64,000 nucleotides of DNA from the NCBI GenBank assembly GCA_963971225.1, contig OZ020267.1, forward strand, positions 91,253,648 to 91,317,647. Direction: 5' to 3'. The position numbers were made by a program, and so were the translations under genes. Position 1 is the first letter of the stretch. The number at the start of each line of letters is the position of its first letter. Positions 1 to 10,350 of this stretch are shown in pieces. Origin of the DNA: Melieria omissa. Taxonomy: Eukaryota; Arthropoda; Insecta; Diptera; Ulidiidae. Under the pieces are notes generated by a model. It had not been told where the DNA came from. It ran no database searches and saw only the letters and a program-made list of their open reading frames with translations.

Positions 1-133
1 GTCGAGTCTCTCCGTCATTCCGCCACTTTCAGTTGAGCACTTTGACGCAACGGATGCAAAGTATTCTATGGGCCGCAGCGTTAAGGCCTAGCTACCCACA
101 ACCATCCATGTTGTGCGTGCAAGCAAAGAATAT
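1..133. other. Flank with a SINE-tail-like fragment
   Basis: No gene is visible. Bases about 66-122 share a block of roughly 36 bases (ggcctagct then a ttgtgcgtg end) with the SINE tail at 39800-39832. It is probably a decayed SINE 3' fragment. The match is short, so the assignment is weak. Confidence 0.35.
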
Positions 134-402
134 TGTTACGAATAATAGTTCTAGTGGGCTGCTACGTATCACTGGATTGTGCAATTTGAAAATAAAAGAA
201 CTTTAATTATCCAAACGCAGTCAATAAAAACCAACAATCACTTTATTTCACACTTTTACACTTCACTGTCTTTACACTTAATTATTTGCTTAATTACTCC
301 GTGTGGCACCTTCACTAGTCAAAATCAGACTGACTGCTGCGCCGTACCCGGCTGCCTTTTATACCTGTCGGTTATCGCGCAGATCGTTCTCGCACATTCC
401 AG
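134..402 (-). repeat. Truncated LTR of the tRNA-Leu gypsy family
   Basis: It starts TGTTACGAATAA, the reverse complement of the LTR 3' end seen in copies A, B and C, and continues through the U5/R region and the reverse TATA (cttttatacc near 357) to about 400. About 150 bases of U3 are missing where the hAT-like end at 403 begins. No internal region is attached, so it is a broken solo LTR or remnant. It is clearly more diverged than the LTRs of copies A and B. Confidence 0.75.
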
Positions 403-529
403 CAGTGTTGCCAGATACCTGAAACTACTTTCTCCTAAATCTTAAAGAAATACTGAAATTTCCTTCCAAAAGTTAAAAAAATCTCCTAAATTTTAAGAAA
501 TTAAACTTCTCATAAAACAATACAAATAT

Positions 530-953
530 TGTAACGATAAGACAGTCTGTCGCTGTGCAAAGCAACCCTGCCGCTTCGCGCCGTGCTATAATTCAATCTG
601 GCAACGACGGCCGCGATAATAACTTTTAGTCCAATCTGGCAACGATGGTCGCGATCATCAGGGAAACCTTTAGTCCACTCGGGAATGTGCGAGAACGATC
701 TGCGCGATGGCTGGACGGGTATAAAAGGCAGCCGGATGCGGCGCAGCGAGTCAGTCTGGTTTTGACAAGTGAAGTTGCCACACGGAGTAATTAAGCAAAT
801 ACTTAAGTGTACGAACAGTAAAGTGTAAAACTGTGAATAATAAAGTGACTGTTGGTTTTGAATTGGCTGCGTTGGAATTATTAAAGTTGTTTCATTTTCA
901 AATTGCACAATCCAGTGATACGTAACAGCCCACTAGACGTAGTATTCGTAACA
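530..953 (+). repeat. 5' LTR of gypsy copy C
   Basis: It begins TGTAACGATAAG and ends TTCGTAACA. It carries a TATA box (gtataaaagg at 720) with a TCAGTC initiator about 30 bases on, and an AATAAA signal near 837. It is followed by TT and the primer site. Confidence 0.93.
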
Positions 954-955
954 TT

Positions 956-974
956 TGGTGTCAGAAGTGGGATT
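956..974 (+). other. Primer-binding site, tRNA-Leu
   Basis: TGGTGTCAGAAGTGGGATT is complementary to the CCA end of insect tRNA-Leu, the primer used by mdg3-like and blastopia-like gypsy elements (family knowledge). It lies two bases after the LTR. Confidence 0.85.
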
Positions 975-1033
975 GTGGAATATTGAAAGTAAACAAATAA
1001 ATAAATAAAATTAGCTGCCTGGCTGCCTGGAAT

Positions 1034-2113
1034 TTGCCGACTGCTGGCGGAAAGGTGGAGTTGCAGTTGCGCTTGCGAGAAGCATGTGAGGCACGAGGCG
1101 TCGATTGGACTGTGCACGAGTTCGGAGCGCAAGAACTAGAGGCGTCGGCCAAGGTGGAGGAGTCGCCTGCTGGTGCTGCTTCGCTACAGAGTACAGCTGC
1201 AGCGGCTGCACCAATACAAGCGTTGGACATGAGCCAACTAATGTCTGCACTCAAAGGCATGTCGGTGCAAATGGAAACAGCGAATCGAGAAATGGCAGCG
1301 AAGCTGGAAACTACGAATCTCGAAATTTCGGCAAAAGTCGAGACTGCAAATCGGGAAATGTCAGCAAAACTTGAAAATGCAAATCGGGAGTTGTCCAGCA
1401 AGCTTCAGGAAAATTCTGCGCGCTTGGAGCAGAAAGTGGGGGAAATCTCAGACAGGGTTAATGGGAAAGTCGAGCATCTGGAGACGCGGGTAGAGCACTT
1501 GGATGAACGAGTCGACGACCTAGATGATTCCCTGAACAGACGAGTTGACAACCTGGATGAGTCCTTGAACAAACGAGTTGACAGTCTGGAAGATTCGATG
1601 CACAGAAAGATAGACGAACGGCTTCGAGAGGTACAGCTGCGAGCAAGGGTGCCGTCAGTTGAGGAAAGTTTCGCCATAGAAGTGCCTACCTATGATGGTA
1701 CTACGTCGTTTGACACATTTAAACTACAATTCGAGATGGCTGCTTTGGAGAGTCAGTGGACCGATGTTAGGAAAGGTCGGAGACTGATACTGGCTCTGAA
1801 AAGTCCTGCGGCTGAGGTAATCAAATCAGTTCCAGAATGTTTAAGAGGTGATTACGAAACCGTCATAAGGGCGCTGGAAGCCAGATACAGTGACAAGCAC
1901 AACAAAATGCTGTATTACTGCGAGCTGAAGAGCCGTAGACAAAGGGCCAACGAGGCGCTGCAGACATATGCAGCGGACATTGAGCGGCTCGCACGGTTGT
2001 GCTACCCGAAATTCGGCGCTGATAACCTCGAGAGCATGAAGATTGAGTCATTTATTGAAGGTCTTCATGACCCAGAGACACGTCGCAGTGCGTTGTGGAT
2101 GTTCGATCGATAA
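1034..2113 (+). pseudogene. gag remnant of copy C
   Basis: The sequence matches the A-copy Gag from just after its start. The A-copy start codon and first helix of the SAP-like motif are deleted, so this frame has no authentic start. What remains is the end of the SAP-like motif, a long coiled coil with TANREM-type and VDxLDDSLN-type repeats, and the capsid-like region (PTYDGTTSFDTFKLQF and following). It ends abruptly at SALW where a deletion joins it out of context to pol, so the CCHC knuckle is lost. Compared with A, many positions have changed. Confidence 0.85.
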
Positions 2114-3436
2114 GCGTTATGCCAGAGGAAGAGTGGTCTGCGGAGAGGCTACAAAAGGGCCAACGTGAGGATGCGGATCTTGCCAAAATCGTTGAAAGCA
2201 AGGAGCAAGGCGCACGTCCGGACTGGCAGGAGATGGCCGGTGGAAACCCGATCGCTAAGGCTTACTAGGCCCAGTGAAAAAGTCTGCAGCTGAAAGAAGG
2301 ATGCCTGTACCGTGAATGGGAGAGCGCGGATGGCCGGACCAGCTACTCCCCAATGGTTGTGCCGAAATGCAGAATCAACGAGGTCATCGAGGCATACCAT
2401 AACGACTCCAGTGGAGGGCACCTGGGCATCACCAAAACCGTCGCCAAAATAAAAAGACGATTCTACTGGGTAGGATGTCAGGAATCTGTAGCCGAGTGGA
2501 TTAAGCTGCGACCGATGTTCAGCCGCGAAAGGGCCGAGGCAGCATGCAGCAGTACAACGTGGGAGCGCCCTTCGAGCGGATTGCTATGGACGTCGCCGGC
2601 CCATTCCCAACTAGCACTCAAGGCAACAAAGATGTGCTGGTGGTAATGGATTACTTCAGCAAATGGCCCGAAGTGTACCTTATTCCTAACCACGAGGCTA
2701 CTACGATCTCGGAAAAGCTGGTAAACAACTGGGTAGCCAGGTTCGGAGTTCCGTTGGAGTTGCACTCAGATCAAGGCCGGAATTTCGAGTCTGCGGTATT
2801 CAAGGAAGTGTGTGAGCTGCTGGGGATAAAGACAACGCGTACCACTCCTTTGCACCCACAGTCCGACGGCATGGTGGAACGCTTTAACCGGACACTGGAG
2901 GAATACCTGCGGAAAGTGGTAGGCAGGAATCAAAAGGATTGGGACACGCATATGCCCCTGTTCCTGATGGCGTATAGGTCAGCCCCGCACGACACGACAT
3001 CACTCACTCCAGCCCGGGCAGTGTTCGGCACAGAGTTGCGGTTAGCCGCTGACTTGAAGTTCGGGGTAGTCGGCACAACGGGAGGCGCTTAGACGGACTA
3101 CGTGGTCAATAAGCGGGCGGAACTGGAGGAACTTCACCAATTTTTAAGGGGCCGCACCAAACTGGTCAGCGATAAGGCGAAAGCCAGATACGATCTACGG
3201 GCCAACTCAGCAGGGTTCCAAGAAGGCGATTTGGTAATGCTCTACAACCCGCAGCGGAGGAAAGGTTTGTCTCCGAAACTTCAAGCGTCATGGGAAGGAC
3301 CGTACGAAGTCGTGACTAGGATTAACGACGTGGTATACCGGATTCAACGTTGCAGCAATAGAGGCGCTAAGCTGAAGGTAGTCCATTTGGAGCGTCTGGC
3401 GCCCCATCACAGCGGAGCCTCGGCACTTGTTCGGGA
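2114..3436 (+). pseudogene. pol 3' remnant (integrase) of copy C
   Basis: It matches the last 1.3 kb of A-copy pol, from the post-RNase H linker (MPEEEWSAERL) through the integrase zinc finger, the catalytic core (HSDQGRNFE, HPQSDGMVERFN) and the GPY-type C-terminus (SWEGPYEVV). In-frame stops (a W codon changed to TAG near 2267, another near 3090) and a small deletion in the zinc-finger region break it. The last codons lie beyond the hAT insertion at 6399-6418. Confidence 0.85.
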
Positions 3437-4971
3437 CAGTGATGTTAACTTTTTTTTAAAATCCCTACGCGACTTGAAAAAAATCCCTACTTTTCCCTAC
3501 GCTGTCCAGCAATTTTCCCTACGAAACTCCCTACACTTATTTTCCAAGTATTTTTTAATATTTAAGGTTTTTTTAATTTTTTGTGAATAAAAGTCGCAAA
3601 AGTAAAAACTATAACATTTATTAATTCTTCTTTTAATTCATTTGCAACATGAAAACAACAAAACAAAGTTGTGCTTTGTACTGCGATACGATTTAAAACA
3701 TGGAAACATAACAACATAGAAAAAATTGTGCTTTGCACTGAGATACCATTTTATCACATTAAAAAAATCAGTACAAAAATTACACTAAGACTAATTATTT
3801 ATGGTCATACTACTCAGTGTATGCCATTTTCTTAAAGTGCTGTTCTTTACATTGAAAATTTACACAGGTGATATCTTCGTCTTCTAAGTAAGAGCGAATT
3901 ATACAAATTGAAGTCCAATTATCATGGCTTGATGTGCTCCTTTTTTGTTCGAAAATATTCTTTCAGAGTCTGCATTAGAATGTGGTAGTGCCGAAACATA
4001 TTTGGCCAACTTTGACAAATTGGGAAACAACATTTGATCGTTAAAATTTTTAGTTTGACTAATTTGACTTCAAAATTTTCCATAACCAGGGTTGTTTGAA
4101 AATTCCCTACATTTAGTGAATTTGAAAAAATCTGGGAAAAAGTGCAGAATACTACACCCTCTTAAACAATTTTTTTTTTTTTGTCGGAAAGAGGGGCATT
4201 TTCTTATTCTAACAAACTTAAAATTTTGCCCCGGAAACATTCACAGAGGGCGTGGTCCGCCCCCAAAGTCCCAGTTATATATCCGAATTTCTCAATAAAT
4301 AATCAACCGATTCTAACGATATAGGTGTCATATAAAAGGTATTTTCTTCCTCTTTCGATTAATGTATAACATTAGATATGTAATTTGTACTAATAATGAG
4401 TTATAAGCGAAGATTTGTTTTTTTACAAAAATTTTTTAAAAACGGATTTTTTTCTGGAAAAAATACGTTATTAAGCTATTATAAGTTTATACCATATTAT
4501 AGCCTGTGACAATGACATATAAAAATGCACCGTTTTATGTTTTTAAGTATTTTTTTTTAATTTTTTGTAACTTGACTCTTGGTCTTTTCTTGGCAATAAG
4601 TTTTTCCCAGGTGGCCGGCCTTCGGCCGGGGCTCAAAAAATAACCCTCATGGAAGTCACCACCACATCAGGCAACAGTCAGGTGTGCACAGTATTTTTGT
4701 TCAAATCCTTTCATAGCAGAAGATCGTTCTTAAGCAAAACCTTCATAAGCGCTTTTTCAATACGGTGCTTTTACCTCAACTTAAATTTTATTATCAAAGC
4801 AAAATTACAGTTTCTAAATGTTTTATATTTCGTTGTAAAGGAAATTTCACAGGCTATAATATGGTTACAAACTTATAATAACTTAATAATGGATTTTCTC
4901 GAGAAAAAAATCCGTTTTTAAAAAACTTTTGTAAAAAAAAAACCATTTTCGCTTATAACTCATTATTAGTA

Positions 4972-5915
4972 GGGGAATTCTTTGTAAGGTGCCACCCCAT
5001 AGCTTTTTTGCGCATAATTCGTTAGAATACTAACGTATCGCCAATTTTAATATACCGTTCGAAAGAGGGTTAAAGGGGCTAGGATCCGAGGTAACACTTC
5101 AATTGAATTTTTCGTAATTACGAATTTTACAGCCAATTTCCCAAAGTGTTCAAAATCGACACCCTAAAATTTTTTAATGTAAAGTGCCACCAAGTAACAA
5201 CAAAACCGCTAAAAACGTAAAAATTTCAAGCAAAAATGCATGTTTTAGAAAATTTACGAAAGATTATTGAATGCAATTTGAATTGAATAGAAAATGACCG
5301 AAAGCACAATGCAAATTGAATGGTAACGAATAAAACGAATAATTGTATGGAAATTTGTAAACAAAACTGAACTAATTTAGTCCTCATGATAGAATTAGAG
5401 AAAAATCGACTAAGAACATTTGAAATTCATTGTAATGACGATTCCGAGCAATAAAAAGTCATTATACCGATATAGGACCACAAAACAATGAAAAAAGGGG
5501 GGTCGCACCTTACAGAGAAAAAAAAGTGGCACTTTACATTTTTATGCCATTTTGGAAATCATTGTATAAATTTGTTCCTTTTACGATATGCTCGGATATC
5601 ATTTCGGATTATGAAAAACCATTAAAAATTAAGTCCAACACTGATATTTACCTTAGTTTTTTACAAGTTTTTGGTTACTTTTCCACCGCAAGAAAAACCT
5701 TCAGTTTTAATTTTTATGTTTTTTCTTAACCAAATTTGAAACTTTTATTTACCCAGACCGTACCATTACGTATGTTCCCGCAAAAACAACATTAGAATTG
5801 ATGTTGACATATATACCTTAAATGACAGTAGGAATTTTTTTCTTGGATTGCTGGAACATCGAAATCGAGCAGGGGTGGCACCTCACAAAGAGTGGCACCT
5901 TACAAAGAATTCCCC
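4972..5915. mobile_element. Tc1/mariner-type MITE, TA target
   Basis: Terminal repeat GGGGAATTCTTTGTAAGGTG at the left and its reverse complement at the right, flanked on each side by TA. A second inner copy of the gtggcacctt motif lies near the right end (5875-5905). 944 bp, no transposase. Its removal rejoins the inverted-repeat arm (tactaataatgag to its partner), which confirms it is an insertion. Confidence 0.72.
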
Positions 5916-6084
5916 TACAAATTACATATCTAATGTTCTACATTAATCGAAAGAAAAAGAAAATACTTTTCATATGACACCTATATCGTTAGAATCGGTT
6001 GATTATTTATTGAGAAATTCGGATATATAACTGGGACTTTGGGGGCGGACCACGCCCTCTGTGAATGTTTCCGGGGCAAAGTTT

Positions 6085-6285
6085 TCAGTTTTTTTTCTTT
6101 CACACTTGGAGGTTTTGCCATTGCCTGCCAAGAGCGCACTTGTGCGATTCTTGTAATTCTCATTTCCTTCATGTGGATAGCGATAGAAGTAAATGAGCGT
6201 TTTTTCCAGCCCAAGCCAGGAATCGAACCTGGGGCGCTCGGTATGAGAAGCCAGCGCGCTACCCGCTGAGCTATCGAGGCCGACA
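6085..6285 (-). mobile_element. tRNA-derived SINE
   Basis: Read on the minus strand from 6285, the head has an A box TAGCTCAGCGGG and a perfect B box GGTTCGATTCC (6219-6229) with a fully paired T-arm (CCAGG/CCTGG). The anticodon arm has a bulge and the acceptor arm pairs poorly, so it is a tRNA-derived promoter and not a working tRNA. The body holds GGCAATGGCAAAACCTCC (complement of about 6106-6128), a core shared with the SINEs at 27455 and 39775. I recall this core from tephritid repeats (memory, not checked). Confidence 0.7.
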
Positions 6286-6430
6286 AGAGGGTGTGGTATT
6301 CTGCATTTAAGCCAAAATCTGTCCTTTTTTCCCTGCGCAAACAATTTTCGCTAAAATTCCCTACATGTAGGGAATTTTCCCTACAGTTAACATCACTGGT
6401 TCGGGACGAACAAGTCTAAGTGGTGGGCAG

Positions 6431-6854
6431 TGTAACGATAAGACAGTCTGTCGCTGTGCAAAGCAACCCTGCCGCTTCGCGCCGTGCTATAATTCAATCT
6501 GGCAACGACGGCCGCGATAATAACTTTTAGTCCAATCTGGCAACGATGGTCGCGATCATCATGGAAACCTTTAGTCCACTCGGGAATGTGCGAGAACGAT
6601 CTGCGCGATGGCCGGACGGGTATAAAAGGCAGCCGGATGCGGCGCAGCGAGTCAGTCTGGTTTTGACAAGTGAATTTGCCACACGGAGTAACTAAGCAAA
6701 TACTTAAGTGTACGAACAGTAAAGTGTAAAACTGTGAATAATAAAGTGACTATTGGTTTTGAATTGGCTGCGTTGGAATAATTAAAGTTGTTTCATTTTC
6801 AAATTGCACAATCCAGTGATACATAACAGCCCACTAGACGTAGTATTCGTAATA
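6431..6854 (+). repeat. 3' LTR of gypsy copy C
   Basis: 424 bp, matching 530-953 except for about eight substitutions. The last bases read TTCGTAATA in place of TTCGTAACA, so the terminal CA has mutated to TA, which would block integration. The purine-rich tract aagtggtgggcag lies immediately upstream (6418-6430). Confidence 0.9.
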
Positions 6855-6862
6855 ATATATAT

Positions 6863-7289
6863 TGTTACGAATATTAAGTCTAGTGGGCTGTCACGTATCT
6901 CTGGATTGTGTGATTTGAAAATAAAACACAGTCAGTTTCTTAAACGCAGACAATAAAATACACCAACAGTCACTTTATTATTCACAGTTTACACTTTACT
7001 GTTCGTACACTTAAGTATTTGCTTGATTATTCCGTGTGGCAACTTCACTTGTCAAAACCAGACTGACTCGCTGTACCGCATCTGGCCACCTTTTATACTC
7101 TGTCCGGCCGTCGCGCAGATCGTTCTCGTACGTTGCCAGATTGGACTAGAAGTTTCCCTGATGACCGCGACCATCGTTGCCAGGTTGGGCTAAAAGTTAC
7201 TATCGCGGCCGTCGTTGCCAGATTGGGTTATGGCACGGCACGTAGCGGCAGGGTTGCTTTGCACCGCGACAGACTGGCTCATCGTTACA
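6863..7289 (-). repeat. 3' LTR of gypsy copy B
   Basis: Reverse complement of the A-type LTR, TGTAACGATGAG to TTCGTAACA. It is preceded on the minus strand by the purine tract aagtggtgggcag (7290-7302). It carries TATAAAAGG and TCAGTC on the minus strand. Confidence 0.92.
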
Positions 7290-7300
7290 CTGCCCACCAC

Positions 7301-10300
7301 TTAGACTTGTTCGTCCCGAACAAGTGCCGAGGCTCCGCTGTGATGAGGCGCCAGGCGCTCCAAATGGACTACCTTCAGCTTAGCGCCTCTATTGCTGCAA
7401 CGTTGAATCCGGTATACCACGTCGTTAATCCTAGTCACGACTTCGTAAGGTCCTTCCCATGACGCTTGGAGTTTCGGAGACAAACCTTTCCTCCGCTGCG
7501 GGTTGTAGAGCATTACCAAATCGCCTTTCTGGAACCCTGCTGAGTTGGCCCGTAGATCGTATCTGGCTTTCACCTTATCGCTGACCAGTTTGGTGCGGCT
7601 CCTTATAAACTGGTGAATTTCCTCCAGTTCCGCCCGCTTATTGGCCACGTAGTCCGTCTTAGCGCCTCCCGTCGTGCTGACTACCCCGAACTTCAAGTCA
7701 GCGGGTAACCGCAACTCTGTGCCGAACACTGCTCGGGCTGGAGTGAGTGATGTCGTGTCGTGCGGGGCTGACCTATACGCCATCAGGAACAGGGGGATGT
7801 GCGTGTCCCAATCCTTTTGATTCCTGCCTACCACTTTCCGCAGGTATTCCTCCAGTGTCCGGTTAAAGCGTTCCACCATGCCGTCGGACTGTGGGTGCAA
7901 AGGAGTGGTACGCGTTTTCTTTATCCCCAGCAGCTCACACACTTCCTTGAATACCGCAGACTCAAAATTCCGGCCTTGATCTGAGTGCAACTCCAACGGA
8001 ACTCCGAACCTGGCTACCCAGTTGTTTACCAGCTTTTCCGAGATCGTGGTGGCCTCCTGGTTAGGAATAGGGTACACTTCGGGCCATTTGCTGAAGTAAT
8101 CCATTACGACCAGCACATATTTGTTGCCTTGGGTGCTAGTTGGGAATGGGCCGGCGACGTCCATAGCAATCCGCTCGAAGGGCGCTCCCACGTTGTACTG
8201 CTGCATGCGGCCTCGAGATTTTCTTGTCGGCCCTTTCGCGGCTGAACATCGGTCGCAGCTCTTAATCCACTCGGCTACAGACTCCTGACATCCTACCCAG
8301 TAGAATCGTCTTTTTATTTTGGCGACGGTTTTGGTGATGCCTAGGTGCCCTCCACTGGAGTCGCTATGGTATGCCCCGATGACCTCGTTGATTCTGGTTT
8401 TCGGCACTACCATTAGAGGGTTGCTGGTACGACCATCCGCGCTCTCCCATTCGCGGTACAGGCAGCCTTCCTTCAGCCGCAGACTTTTCCACTGTGCCCA
8501 GTAAGCCTTAGCGATCGGGCTTCCACCAGCCATCTCCTGCCAGTCTGGACGTGCGCCTTGCTCCTTGCCTTCGACGATTTTTGCAAGATCCGCATCCACG
8601 CGCTGGTCCTTTTGTAGCCTCTCCGCAGACCACTCTTCCTCTGGCATAACGCTTATCAACCGGACGTCCACTATCTGCTCTTTGCTCTCGGCTCGTGAGC
8701 ACTGCCTGCATTCGACTTGGCACGGACGGCGTGACAAAGCATCGGCATTTCCATGGCTACTGCCCTTGCGATGTTCTATCGTGTAGTCGTAGCTCTGCAG
8801 TCGCTCGATCCACCGCGCCAATTGCCCTTCAGGATCTTTAAAGTTCAGGAGCCATCTCAATGCCGCATGATCTGTGCGCAGGCGAAACCTTTGTCCATAC
8901 AGATATTTGTGGAAGTGTTTTACGCAGTCCAATACCGCCAGCAGTTCTCTCCGTGTCACACAGTAGTTGCGTTCCGGTTTCGATAGAACCCTACTGTAGT
9001 ACGCTATCACTTGTTCCTGGCCGTCTATTATCTGTGATAGCACACCGCCAATACTATTCCCGCTTGCATCTGTATCCAGCACAAACATCTCCCCAGGCAC
9101 GGGGAAGGCCAGAATTGGAGCACTGCACAGTTTTTCCTTCAGACGTGCAAAAGCCTGTTCCTGCTCCTCGCTCCACTTGAAAGCTTGGCTCTTTTTCGTC
9201 AGTTTGTGCAAGCTGCTGGCTATGTTCGCGAATCACATCATTGAGCTTCCGATAGTCCACACAAAACCGGGTACTGCCATCTTTTTTCTTGACTAGCACG
9301 ACCGGCGAGCACCAGGGGCCCGAAGAAGGCTCTATGACCTTGTCTTTCTGCATGTTTTCGATCAAATTTGCGACCTCTTCCCTCTTGGCCAGAGGAACTC
9401 GTCTTGGCGGTTGGCGAATCGGTTTTGCACTTCCGGTGTCGATGTTGTGCTTCACTATGGCTGTTCTTCCGCCTGCTTCCGCCGCAAATATTGACCCATA
9501 GTGCTGCAGGAGTGACCTCGCCTTCTGTTTCTGCTTGGCCGACAACTCGCTGCTCCACTGGTTCTCCTGCGGTATGGCGTCCATGTTAAACCCGCTCTTC
9601 TCATTACCTCCAGGCGGGCTACTCTCGCAATTGACCACTGCTACAGCTTCCTTACACTCGCCAATTACCTCATCTTTTCCGACATATCTGGGTGCATTCA
9701 GGGGGTTCAGTATTCTGACTGGTATCCTTCCATTTTTAGGTTCCACTAATGTACGTCCGATGATGATGTTGTCGTGTCCTTGTTTCGGTGCTTCTACTAC
9801 CCACAGCCGACTCGTCCCATCGTCCTCGTCCACCTTTGCCCACACAATCGCCTCAGAATTCGCTGGTATCCTCCTGTGTTGACACGATAAAACCTTCCTT
9901 ACCGCCACGCTTCGCTCATAGCCGGTGTGCAGCGGGAATTCAACGTTGGCATATCTCAGCACATTTTCCTTCAGGTCCAGCGTAAAACCGTGTCTAATCA
10001 TGAAATCCACGCCGATAATCACGTCGTCCATTATATCCGCGACGATGAACTCATGTTCCAGGCTGCTGGTGCCGATAGCAATCGTTTTTGTAACTTTTCC
10101 CTCTTACCGGCGCGCGCTCGCCAGTCGCAGTCCGCAGCTGTATGCCATGCAGCGGTTCCCAGTTCTTCAGCAGCTTCCTCTTTATGATCGAATATGACGC
10201 TCCAGTATCCAGTGTCAACACGAACAACTTTCCATCCATCCTTCCTTCAATTGTCAAGCTGCTGGGCTGTCGTTTCAGCTGTGAGACAAGGACGGTGGGG

Positions 10301-10350
10301 CGGCAGATTGTGGGGATCAGCTCACGCCCCTTTGGGCTGACCCGTTTTAG
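7301..10350 (-). pseudogene. pol of gypsy copy B, broken
   Basis: Reading on the minus strand: protease with LDTGAS (near 10200), then a one-base insertion around 10093-10100 (gggaaaagttac against gggaaagtaac in A) shifts the frame. The next open stretch (10031-9240) covers the linker and the N-terminal part of RT (FCVDYRKLND). At about 9230 a 551-base deletion with a GA microhomology joins to IASSLHKLTKK, removing the YLDD palm. The remaining frame (9211-7301) has a complete RNase H (LDTDAS, LRTDHAALRW), integrase HHCC and D,D35E core, and the GPY-type end, stopping at RDEQV as in A. Confidence 0.9.

Larger units (their letters stand above)
4137..6310. repeat. Long imperfect inverted repeat inside the hAT
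   Basis: The left arm (about 4137-4520) and the right arm (about 4845-4970 plus 5916-6310) match in reverse complement, including cagaatactacaccctctt, the block with gggcgtggtccgccccc, and gcttataactcattatta. The arms enclose about 320 bases of spacer. The right arm was later interrupted by the MITE at 4972-5915 and the SINE near 6085-6285. Transcription through it would give a hairpin RNA with arms of several hundred bases (inference). Confidence 0.75.
3437..6398. mobile_element. Non-autonomous hAT element inserted in copy C
   Basis: Perfect terminal repeat CAGTGATGTTAACT at the left end and its reverse complement at the right end, with exact 8-bp target duplications GTTCGGGA (3429-3436 and 6399-6406). 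CAGTG ends plus 8-bp duplications are the hAT hallmarks. Subterminal TCCCTAC motifs are repeated near both ends (at least five on the left, four on the right). There is no transposase. The 2,962 bp contain a long internal inverted repeat, a mariner-type MITE and a SINE, so the element has been a landing site itself. Bases 3600-4136 hold only AT-rich sequence with no gene. Confidence 0.88.
530..6854 (+). mobile_element. Gypsy copy C, old and internally deleted
   Basis: Ty3/gypsy element with two 424-bp LTRs (530-953 and 6431-6854) and 4-bp target duplications ATAT at 526-529 and 6855-6858. The LTRs differ at about eight positions by eye, so it is the oldest of the three copies. A deletion of about 60 bases removed the gag start, and another of about 2.6 kb joins gag directly to the end of pol, removing the zinc knuckle, protease, RT and most of RNase H. 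A 2.96-kb hAT element interrupts the far end of pol. It is non-functional. Confidence 0.92.

Noticed and set aside
1034..1401. Overlapping open frames on both strands of gag
   Set aside because: They are shadows of the coiled-coil coding repeats; no domain or start context.
6212..6285. A tRNA gene on the minus strand
   Set aside because: A and B boxes are good, but the anticodon arm has a bulge and the acceptor arm does not pair. The SINE core follows directly, so it is a SINE head.
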